Shown: piece after piece, positions 35,498 to 42,152 of the stretch
Numbering within the stretch: the stretch's first letter is position 1
How the letters are laid out: the number at the start of each line of letters is the position of its first letter
Assembly (NCBI GenBank): GCA_015075305.1
Contig: JABTUS010000002.1
Coordinates: 248,001 to 312,000, forward strand
Direction: 5' to 3'
DNA from: Opitutaceae bacterium
GTDB taxonomy: Bacteria > Verrucomicrobiota > Verrucomicrobiia > Opitutales > Opitutaceae
DNA length: 64,000 nt
Notes under the pieces: model-generated
The model's database searches: none
What the model was told of the DNA's origin: nothing
Seen by the model: the letters and a program-made list of their open reading frames with translations, nothing else
Made by a program: the position numbers and the translations under genes

Positions 35498-36988
35498 ATG
35501 GCCAGACCACGCGCATCCAACGGCCGTCTCGGCAGGAAAGAGTATGAACGCGCCCTCCCGTCGCTTCGCGAACAGCTCGTGCAACTGCAGGTTCAACTCA
35601 AGGAACGCAACGCCAAGGTTATTCTGATCGTCGCGGGCGTGGATGGAGCCGGGCGCGGCGATGTCCTCAACACTCTCGGCGAATGGCTCGATCCGCGCGG
35701 AGTCGAAACCTTCTATTTCCATTCCCCGACCGACGAGGAACGTGAGCGTCCGCTGCTCTGGCGCTTCTGGCGCCGCCTGCCCGCGCACGGGCGCATCGGC
35801 ATCTTCGCGAGTTCCTGGTACACTGAGGCCCTGCATGAGGAGGTCAGCAACAAGCGTGAACAGGCCGTGCTCCAGAAGGAGCTGAAGGGCATCCGCCACT
35901 TCGAAAAACTGCTCTCCGACAACGGCACCCTCATCATCAAGGTCTGGCTGCACATTTCACGGGAGGCCCAGGCCGCGCGGCTGCGCAGCCTCGAAAGCGA
36001 CCCCGACACCGCATGGCGCGTGACCGAGGACAACTGGCGCGCTCACAAGCACTATGACCGGCTAGCACGCACCGCACGCATCATCGTCGAGGGAACCGAC
36101 TCCCCCGGCGCCCCGTGGACGGTCATGGACGCAACCGACGCCCGTTCGCGCAATCTCGCCGTCGGCTCCCTTCTGGTCCGGCGCTTCCAGTCTCACCTGC
36201 GCCGCCTTTCCGCACGCAGCGCCCTCGCAACGCGTCCTGCGCAGCATCCACGATCGCTCGCCCCCGCAGGCCGCCGCCGCCTGATGAGGCTCCGGCTCGA
36301 CCAGGCGTTGTCGGAGGAGGAGTACGAGCGGAAACGGGAGAAATGGCTCGGGCGCCTCAACCGCAGCCTGCGCGCGCTGCAGGGCGCGCGACGCTCCGTC
36401 GTCTTTGTCTTCGAGGGCTGGGACGCCGCAGGAAAAGGCGGCGCCATCCGCCGGCTCGCCAGCGCGATGGACGTCCGCAACTACCGCGTTGTCCCCGTTT
36501 CCAAACCCACCGATGAGGAAAAGGCCCATCACTACCTCTGGCGCTTCTGGCGTCATGTGCCGCGCGACGGCTTTGTCACCATCTTCGACCGCTCCTGGTA
36601 CGGCCGCGTGCTGGTCGAGCGGCTCGAAGGCTTCGCGCGTCCGGACGAATGGAAACGAGCCTTCAAGGAGCTCAATGAATTTGAGGAGCAGCTCACCAGC
36701 CACGGCAGCCTCGTTGTGAAGTTCTGGATGCACATTTCAAAGGAGGAGCAGCTCCGGCGTTTTCGCGCCCGGGAGCACACGCCGTACAAACTTCACAAGA
36801 TCAACGCCGAGGACTGGCGCAACAGGCGCAAGTGGAGCGCCTATGAAACAGCGGCGGGCGACATGCTCGCGCTGACCAGCACGCACTACGCCCCCTGGCA
36901 CATCATCCCGTCCAACAACAAGCGGTACGCCCGCCTGCAGATCCTGAAGACCGCCTGCAAGGTGATCGAGAACGAGCTCGGGAAATAG
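35498..36988 (+). CDS. pap: Polyphosphate:AMP phosphotransferase (double PPK2)
   Basis: About 496 residues made of two PPK2 domains. The C-terminal one (about 265-496) has a full Walker A (EGWDAAGKGGAIRR, about 305-318), FDRSWYGRVLVERLEGFA and the lid region. The N-terminal one (about 20-250) has GVDGAGRGDVLN, in which the Walker lysine is replaced by arginine, and SSWYTEAL in place of RSWYGRV. This matches characterised PAPs in which only the second domain is catalytic. The enzyme makes ADP from AMP and polyphosphate, linking phosphate storage to energy state. The frame is open from 35303; ATG 35498 fits the first helix, though 35441 is possible. Divergent from the DMT gene. Confidence 0.87.
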   Translation: MARPRASNGRLGRKEYERALPSLREQLVQLQVQLKERNAKVILIVAGVDGAGRGDVLNTLGEWLDPRGVETFYFHSPTDEERERPLLWRFWRRLPAHGRIGIFASSWYTEALHEEVSNKREQAVLQKELKGIRHFEKLLSDNGTLIIKVWLHISREAQAARLRSLESDPDTAWRVTEDNWRAHKHYDRLARTARIIVEGTDSPGAPWTVMDATDARSRNLAVGSLLVRRFQSHLRRLSARSALATRPAQHPRSLAPAGRRRLMRLRLDQALSEEEYERKREKWLGRLNRSLRALQGARRSVVFVFEGWDAAGKGGAIRRLASAMDVRNYRVVPVSKPTDEEKAHHYLWRFWRHVPRDGFVTIFDRSWYGRVLVERLEGFARPDEWKRAFKELNEFEEQLTSHGSLVVKFWMHISKEEQLRRFRAREHTPYKLHKINAEDWRNRRKWSAYETAAGDMLALTSTHYAPWHIIPSNNKRYARLQILKTACKVIENELGK

Positions 36989-37419
36989 AGATTTCCCAAA
37001 CGTTGCCCCTTCGCGACTTCGCGTAAAAACCCCCGGCGCCGTTTAGCGACACCCGTCCATCACCCCACTCCGCCAGTTCCTATTCTCATCGACCCATCTC
37101 CCTCCCTATCCCCCTCCCCCGCCCTCTCCCTCTTCTCCGCGTGCTCCGCGCCTCCGCGTGAAACTATTCCGATCTCCTCCTTCGCGCCCTTCGCGTCTTC
37201 GCGTGAAACCATTCCGATCTCCGACCTCTGCATTCCGCCTTCCCTTTGATCCTCAGGATGACTGCGGGCTGGAAGCCCGAGCCACTCTTCTCCCCCTCCG
37301 CGTGCTCCGCGCCCTTCGCCTCTTCGCGTTGGAACCTCCGGTGCCGTTTAGCGACACCCGCCATCCACGACGCATCTTCAGTTGCCGCCGACCCGACCGT
37401 TTCGATATATCCCAACGCA
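36989..37419. other. Repeat-rich intergenic region before the DUF1275 gene
   Basis: Non-coding DNA made largely of short related repeats: CTTCGCG/CTCCGCG motifs, two copies of an ATTCCGATCTCC element, and two copies of an 18-base unit. A perfect 6-base-arm hairpin CGGGCT-GGA-AGCCCG sits at 37265-37279. A frame reading through from 37246 is not used as a start for the DUF1275 gene. Confidence 0.6.
37006..37360. repeat. CTTCGCG-type interspersed repeat cluster
   Basis: At least four units. Units A (about 37006-37055) and D (about 37285-37360) both end in GCCGTTTAGCGACACCCG at 37038-37055 and 37343-37360, an 18-base perfect copy. Units B (about 37134-37177) and C (about 37180-37222) both end CGTGAAAC then ATTCCGATCTCC with one difference. 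All contain runs of CTTCGCG or CTCCGCG. Similar CGCAAAG/CTTTGCG-type repeats are scattered in intergenic DNA of several phyla; their role is unknown. Confidence 0.75.
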
Positions 37420-38085
37420 ATGATCGACAAACTGGAGCGCTGGGCATGGTGGGGAGGCGCATCCCTCGCGGGAATCGCCGGCGTCGTCAACGTCGTCGGA
37501 CTCCAGAGCTACACCCACCAGGCCATCACTCATGTCACCGGCACCACGACCCTGTTCTCGCAGGCACTAGCGCGCGGCAACGGCGTGGGAATCGTCGAGC
37601 TCTCCCTGATCCTGCTGTCATTCACTTTCGGAGCGGCGCTCGGCGGATTCATCATCCAGGACGCGGTGCTGCGCCTCGGCCGGCGCTATGGCGTGGCACT
37701 CTTCCTTGAGAGCATCCTGCTCTTCGTGGCATCGGCGCTCATGCATTCAAATCGGGTCACGGGCGGCTGCGTCGCCTCAATCGCCTGCGGACTTCAAAAC
37801 GCCATGGCAAGCACCTACAGCGGCACCATCCTTCGCACCTCCCACCTGACGGGAATGTACACCGACATCGGCGCCGCCATGGGGCACTTGGCGCGGCGCG
37901 CCTGTCGCCGGATTCGCATCCGACTCTACACCCTGATCATCGCATCGTTCGGCATCGGCGGCGTGATCGGCAGCCTGCTCTATCCCCGGTTCGGCTCGCA
38001 ATCGCTTTACTTTCCTGCAGCGCTCACCGGGGTCGTGGCCATTGTCTACACCGCCTACGCCCACGCCCGTCGCAAGAAGGCCTGA
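37420..38085 (+). CDS. DUF1275 (YoaK-like) membrane protein
   Basis: About 221 residues with six membrane segments of the DUF1275 family. The motif GLQNAMASTYSGTILRTSHLTGMYTDIG at about residues 127-154 is the family hallmark. The function is unknown; family members are inner-membrane proteins of about 220 residues, matching this length. The start ATG at 37420 follows the repeat cluster directly, so its promoter must lie inside or before those repeats. It is followed by hemN after a 138-base gap. Confidence 0.87.
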   Translation: MIDKLERWAWWGGASLAGIAGVVNVVGLQSYTHQAITHVTGTTTLFSQALARGNGVGIVELSLILLSFTFGAALGGFIIQDAVLRLGRRYGVALFLESILLFVASALMHSNRVTGGCVASIACGLQNAMASTYSGTILRTSHLTGMYTDIGAAMGHLARRACRRIRIRLYTLIIASFGIGGVIGSLLYPRFGSQSLYFPAALTGVVAIVYTAYAHARRKKA

Positions 38086-38223
38086 ACGCGCCATTCATTT
38101 TCCGCAACACATCGGACAAACCGGCGCAGCCTCGACCGCCTGCACGACGGCAAACCGGTCGCGCTGGCTCCAATGCAACAACAGTTGCGAAGCGGCGGTG
38201 ATTCATCAGCCTTGTCTTCAACC

Positions 38224-39615
38224 ATGCCTGCGTCCGCCGCACCATCCTCAACGGAAATCGATCTCCAGCTGATCCAGAAATACTCGGTGCCGGGCCCGCG
38301 CTACACCTCCTATCCCCCGGCCACCAAGTTCACGACCGACTGGAAATCCCTTGATCTCGAGGGAGCCGTAAAGGCAGACAACGCCGCAAAGGGTCCACTG
38401 TCCCTCTACTTTCACCTGCCGTTCTGCGAAACCCTCTGCTGGTTCTGCGGCTGCAACACCATCATCACACGCCAGCGCGGTGCGGCCGACACCTATGTCG
38501 ACGACCTCGCCCGTGAAATGCGGATCACCACCGCGCGCATCGACAAGAGCCGGCCCGTCTCCCAGATCCATTTCGGCGGTGGAACGCCAACCTTCCTGCC
38601 ACCCGACACACTGCGCCGGCTGGGCAGCCTGATTCATTCGCACTTCAATCTGTCACCGGACTGCGAATTCAGCGTCGAGGTCGATCCCCGCCGGCTGGCG
38701 CGCGAACATGTCGAAGCCCTTCAGTCGATCGGCACCAATCGCGCATCACTCGGTGTTCAGGACATCAATCCGGAGGTGCAGGTGGCGGTGCATCGCATCC
38801 AGCCGCATCAGATGAACATCGATGCGATCGGCTGGTTGCGGGAGCACGGATTCACCTCGATCAATCTCGACCTGATCTACGGCCTGCCGCTGCAGACTCC
38901 CGAATCGTTCTCCGAAACCATCGACAGCATCATCGAACTGCTCCCCGACCGCCTTTCGCTCTTCAGCTACGCGCATGTGCCGTGGATGAAGCCTGCGCAA
39001 AAAATCTTCGATGACAGAAAGCAGTTGCCCAATGCAGAGGCAAAATGGGCCATGTTTTCGACGGCGCACCGGAAACTCATCTCGGCCGGATACGTCGACA
39101 TCGGCCTCGACCATTTCGCGCGGCCGGACGACACGCTGGCGATCTCGCTCCGCAACGGAACGCTTCAGCGAAACTTTCAGGGCTACAGCACACAGGCGGG
39201 AACCTCCCTCTACGGATTCGGGATCTCAGCCATCTCCTCGACCGAGGAGACCTACCGGCAGAACCACAAGACGCTCTCCGGCTGGCGCGCCGCGCTCGAC
39301 CGCGATGAACTGCCCGTCGAACGCGGGATGCGGCTGACGAAGGACGACCGCCAGCGGCGTATCGTGATCATGAGGATCATGTGTGACCGTCGCATCGACT
39401 ACGTCGCGCTCTCGCGTTTGCTCGGCCAGGATTTCCAATCCCTGTTTGCACCCGAACTTGCCAAGCTTGAGGACCTCCAGCGGGACGGCCTGCTGCGCAG
39501 GCATGCAGCCGGATTCGACGTGACGCCCCGCGGTGTGCCGCTCCTGCGCGTGATCGCCATGCGCTTCGACGCCACGCTCACACCCTCCGCCCGCCAGCAC
39601 GCCAACACCATTTGA
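38224..39615 (+). CDS. hemN: Oxygen-independent coproporphyrinogen III oxidase
   Basis: About 463 residues. The radical SAM cluster ligands lie in FHLPFCETLCWFCGCNTI (CX3CX2C, with the following Cys typical of HemN). The HFGGGTPTFL glycine motif, SVEVDPRRL and the DLIYGLPLQTPESFSETI stretch identify true HemN rather than the HemW chaperone, which lacks the fourth cysteine and the C-terminal domain. It converts coproporphyrinogen III to protoporphyrinogen IX without oxygen, in the cytoplasm. ATG 38224 is chosen over an upstream start at 38173. It precedes the SnoaL-like gene by 5 bases, so the two are probably co-transcribed. Confidence 0.93.
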   Translation: MPASAAPSSTEIDLQLIQKYSVPGPRYTSYPPATKFTTDWKSLDLEGAVKADNAAKGPLSLYFHLPFCETLCWFCGCNTIITRQRGAADTYVDDLAREMRITTARIDKSRPVSQIHFGGGTPTFLPPDTLRRLGSLIHSHFNLSPDCEFSVEVDPRRLAREHVEALQSIGTNRASLGVQDINPEVQVAVHRIQPHQMNIDAIGWLREHGFTSINLDLIYGLPLQTPESFSETIDSIIELLPDRLSLFSYAHVPWMKPAQKIFDDRKQLPNAEAKWAMFSTAHRKLISAGYVDIGLDHFARPDDTLAISLRNGTLQRNFQGYSTQAGTSLYGFGISAISSTEETYRQNHKTLSGWRAALDRDELPVERGMRLTKDDRQRRIVIMRIMCDRRIDYVALSRLLGQDFQSLFAPELAKLEDLQRDGLLRRHAAGFDVTPRGVPLLRVIAMRFDATLTPSARQHANTI

Positions 39616-39620
39616 TCCCG

Positions 39621-40022
39621 ATGCCCGATTTTGACGCCGCGCTCAACGCGCACTTCAAGGCCATCGCCGATCGCGACCTCGCTGCGTTCAAGTCGCACCT
39701 CACCACCGGCGACACCCTCTACACGATCGTGCAGAACGGCCATGTCTTCAAGACCCCCGCCGAAACCATCGCGATTCACACCGAGTGGTTCAAGGATGCC
39801 GGATGGACCTGGAAGGCGACCGTGGAGCACAAGGTCGTCGGCACGGACATGGCCATGGCGCTCGTGCGCTATACCTACAAGCCGGGAAAAGACGCCGCCG
39901 ACTTTGAAACCTGGCTCGTCTACGTCTTCCAATTGCAGGACGGCGCTTGGCGCATCATCCACGACCAGAACACCGCCCTCGACTACCACGCCTTCGCCCG
40001 CGCCGCAGGCCTCGAGACCTGA
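39621..40022 (+). CDS. SnoaL/NTF2-like (YybH-type) protein
   Basis: About 133 residues with an alpha/beta-cone fold: LNAHFKAIADRDLAAFKSHLT, then a strand region VFKTPAETIAIHTEWF and C-terminal strands ALVRYTYKPG and WLVYVFQLQDGAWRIIHDQNTAL. NTF2-like proteins include ketosteroid isomerases, polyketide cyclases and many uncharacterised ligand binders; no specific catalytic residues are recognisable. It starts 5 bases after hemN and is the end of that operon. The ATG at 39621 is used; TTG 39612 overlaps the hemN stop. Confidence 0.75.
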   Translation: MPDFDAALNAHFKAIADRDLAAFKSHLTTGDTLYTIVQNGHVFKTPAETIAIHTEWFKDAGWTWKATVEHKVVGTDMAMALVRYTYKPGKDAADFETWLVYVFQLQDGAWRIIHDQNTALDYHAFARAAGLET

Positions 40023-40025
40023 TGG

Positions 40026-40412
40026 TCAGCGGGAGGAATCAGCATCCCCTGCTGAGTCCGTCAGTATCGGATGTGTCCTGAAGCGGGATACTCGGATATT
40101 TCGTTTGGCGGGCAGAAATCGAATTTCGACGCGCTTGTTCACGGCCTCAGCAATGCGGTTAAGCATCGCCAGGGAGTGCCCGTGGTAGTCGGCAGCTTCC
40201 AAGTCGGAGATGACGGACTGCTGGGTTCCGATGCGCTCAGCGAGTTGCTTTTGAGTTAGCCCGGCCTTCTTGCGGAGGTCGTAAATTTTCTGGGCTACAT
40301 CATTGTCGACGCGGACCTGCTCCCGATAGGGCTCCATTTCGGGGCTCGGTGGAATTTCGGCGTCCAAGATCTCTGTGGCGCTGCGAATTTTTGACTGCTT
40401 GGTCTTGTTCAT
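40026..40412 (-). CDS. HigA-type XRE antitoxin
   Basis: About 128 residues with an XRE helix-turn-helix at about 45-95 (LRKKAGLTQKQLAERIGTQQSVISDLEAADY). In a HigBA module the antitoxin follows the toxin, as here 31 bases downstream of it, and binds the operon promoter. Inverted repeats lie upstream of the toxin, consistent with autorepression. The N-terminal 40 residues (KTKQSKIRSATEILDAEIPPS) would hold the toxin-binding segment. ATG 40412 is preferred to the long frame from 40583. Confidence 0.83.
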   Translation of the reverse strand: MNKTKQSKIRSATEILDAEIPPSPEMEPYREQVRVDNDVAQKIYDLRKKAGLTQKQLAERIGTQQSVISDLEAADYHGHSLAMLNRIAEAVNKRVEIRFLPAKRNIRVSRFRTHPILTDSAGDADSSR

Positions 40413-40443
40413 ATCCGTATCCTCATGTGGGCACCGTTTCGCC

Positions 40444-40827
40444 CTAACTTTCTGTGCCGAGGTAAGTGTGTGCCTCGGGGTTCGCCAAAAACTTCTTCTT
40501 CCTTTCAATCGCTCGTTCAATTTCGACCACAGGCACCTCAGCCTCTTTGGTGAAACCGGAGGAGAGGACAGCGGCCATCCCACCGTGAAAGAAGTGGAGA
40601 ATCCGGTAGTTCACGTGACCGAGTTTGAACCGGAGTTCGTAGATGCCATCGCGAAGCAAGTCGGCATGGGGTCTCCGCAGTTCGTGGCCGCAATCTTCGA
40701 GGAGCCTGATGACATCGCGTCCTTTCACGTGTGCCTTTGCGTTGGATTTGGCTAGTTCACGTAGCCAGTCCAAGACGGGGACATCGTTCTTCTTCTCCTG
40801 ATACAAAATTACTCGGGTCTTGGGCAT
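40444..40827 (-). CDS. HigB-type (Gp49/DUF891) toxin
   Basis: This 127-residue protein belongs to the phage-derived Gp49-like / HigB toxin family within the RelE superfamily. Landmarks are PVLDWLRELAKSN at the start, the IRLLEDCGHELRRPHADLLRDGIYELRF motif and NYRILHFFHGG near the middle, and a Lys-rich end AIERKKKFL. The family cleaves mRNA in translating ribosomes. It is first in the operon, the HigBA order, opposite to the usual antitoxin-first layout. Inverted repeats directly upstream probably bind HigA. Confidence 0.84.
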   Translation of the reverse strand: MPKTRVILYQEKKNDVPVLDWLRELAKSNAKAHVKGRDVIRLLEDCGHELRRPHADLLRDGIYELRFKLGHVNYRILHFFHGGMAAVLSSGFTKEAEVPVVEIERAIERKKKFLANPEAHTYLGTES

Positions 40828-40838
40828 CCTTTCTTCGC

Positions 40839-40898
40839 ATTATCGGTATCACTTAAAACCGATAATCTGGCAACAGGGAATATCGTAAAAAGGCGATA
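40839..40898 (-). promoter_or_regulatory. Putative HigA operator with two inverted repeats
   Basis: ATTATCGGT (40839-40847) and ACCGATAAT (40858-40866) are a perfect 9-base pair with a 10-base spacer. A second site, TATCG (40881-40885) and CGATA (40894-40898), repeats the core with an 8-base spacer. Both lie just upstream of the toxin ATG at 40827 on the minus strand, where an autorepressor would bind. This is inference from position and symmetry. Confidence 0.6.
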
Positions 40899-41278
40899 GT
40901 CCTAAGTGGTCTTTGGCGGACAGGGACAGCTTTTTCCTGATTGAAACCTTGCACTTGGCCGCAAGGCGTCAGGCGATCCCGGAATAAAGTTAGGAAACAT
41001 TTAGGGCCTGTGAGTCAGGGCTGGACGCAACCAGCTCTGAATCGCTATCGTTTCCCTGACGGTCGCCGCTTTTGTCATAGAAACCAAAATTATGGAGACC
41101 GCTATTTGGCCGAAGCCAGGGAATCCTCCCGGTTTCGGCCATTATCATTTTACGTTATCGTATGCAGGTAAACATGCTATGAACTTTGGACAGGCTCTAA
41201 ACATGACGCTATGTCTAATGGAAATAATTTCATAAGTATAGATTCGACTGAATTATCCTAAGCGCTTAGCTTTTTCCC
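40899..41278. other. AT-richer non-coding region between two TA modules
   Basis: No coding sequence of credible size. It is less GC-rich than the flanks. It contains a 6-base-arm hairpin CCTTGC/GCAAGG near 40950-40970, a long imperfect hairpin at 41107-41141, and a perfect 12-base palindrome CTAAGCGCTTAG close to the start of the nucleotidyltransferase gene. The region may hold promoters or an insertion remnant; I see no attachment site. Confidence 0.5.
41107..41141. repeat. Strong imperfect hairpin
   Basis: TGGCCGAAGCC (41107-41117) pairs with GGTTTCGGCCA (41131-41141) with one G-T pair. The inner bases GGGA and TCCC extend the stem beyond a one-base mismatch, leaving a loop of four. It is not followed by a T run on either strand, so a terminator is unlikely. 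Confidence 0.55.
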
Positions 41279-41716
41279 ATGAACCATGCGGCTTTCAGTC
41301 GTAAAGGGGGACGGGCTCGATCGCTCGCCAAGACCATCGCGAACCGGGCGAAGGCAAAGGCTTATTGGCAAGCCGTGCGTAGCGGAAAGGTTTCGAGGCC
41401 TCGCCGATTGCGAGTTCCTCCAGATCCAGAGGCGATCGCTCGGGTCCTGTCTGACTACTGCCGGAAAAACGGCATCACCCGGCTGGAAGTTTTTGGTTCG
41501 GCGGCTCGAGGCGACGCGAAACGAGGCAGCGACGTCGATCTGATCGCGACATTCGACACGAACCCAGGCCTGCGATTTTTCACGATGGAGGACGAAATGG
41601 CCGCAATCCTTGGCGCGCCGGTGCACCTGCTGACACGGGAGTCGGTCGAAGCGATGTCCAATCCCTATCGGCGGACATCCATACTTACGGATGCCCGGGA
41701 GATATTCCGTGCCTAG
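41279..41716 (+). CDS. MNT-domain nucleotidyltransferase (antitoxin)
   Basis: This 145-residue protein has the minimal nucleotidyltransferase motif GSAARGDAKRGSDVDLI at about 80-96, with the serine and two aspartates of the NTase active site. MntA-type proteins neutralise a cognate HEPN toxin, in some cases by adding AMP to it. The basic N-terminal extension (about 60 residues, SRKGGRARSLAKTIANRAKAKAYW) is longer than in minimal MNT proteins. It overlaps the HEPN gene at its end and forms one operon with it. A perfect palindrome (CTAAGCGCTTAG) ends 11 bases before the ATG. Confidence 0.85.
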   Translation: MNHAAFSRKGGRARSLAKTIANRAKAKAYWQAVRSGKVSRPRRLRVPPDPEAIARVLSDYCRKNGITRLEVFGSAARGDAKRGSDVDLIATFDTNPGLRFFTMEDEMAAILGAPVHLLTRESVEAMSNPYRRTSILTDAREIFRA

Positions 41717-42152
41717 GACGTCACCCAAGACTTCTGACGCCCACCTGCATGACATGCTTGAGGCGGCGCGCCTGATTCATGCCTACACAGCCGGTGTCTT
41801 GTTTGAGGATTTCTGGCACAACAGCGAAAAGCGGGATGCCGTTGCGCTCCGCATCTCTCTCCTCGGCGAGTCAGCCCACAGGATCGACAAGACGACGGAA
41901 GCCGCACTGCCCGGCATCCCTTTCAGGAGCATTCGCGGCATGCGCAATCGCATTGCCCACGACTACGGTGCCGTGGACTTCAAGATTGTCTGGGAGGTCA
42001 CGCAGACGGAGATCAAGCCGCTGATTGCAGCGTTGGAAGCCTACTTCAAGAACAGACCCCCTCCCGAACCCCCGCGCAGAAATCACCGGACGATCCGACC
42101 CGCGCGCGACACAAGGTCCAGGAATTCCATCCGATATCCCTCGGGATCCTGA
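41691..42152 (+). CDS. HEPN domain protein (HepT/DUF86 toxin)
   Basis: The protein has up to 153 residues. The HEPN motif RNRIAHDY (RX4HXY) lies near residue 86, typical of HepT toxins, which act as RNases or are inactivated by MNT-mediated AMPylation. Typical HepT proteins end near residue 117; here about 35 extra residues follow and run antisense into the 3' end of the VWA gene (overlap 42083-42152). Its ATG at 41691 overlaps the MNT gene by 26 bases; GTG 41709 gives an 8-base overlap and may be the true start. The tail looks like stop-codon loss. Confidence 0.84.
   Translation: MPGRYSVPRTSPKTSDAHLHDMLEAARLIHAYTAGVLFEDFWHNSEKRDAVALRISLLGESAHRIDKTTEAALPGIPFRSIRGMRNRIAHDYGAVDFKIVWEVTQTEIKPLIAALEAYFKNRPPPEPPRRNHRTIRPARDTRSRNSIRYPSGS

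Noticed and set aside
40899-41278. Possible integron attC or dif-like site in the TA island
   Set aside because: I could not match RYYYAAC/GTTRRRY core sites or a XerCD motif; only generic hairpins are present.
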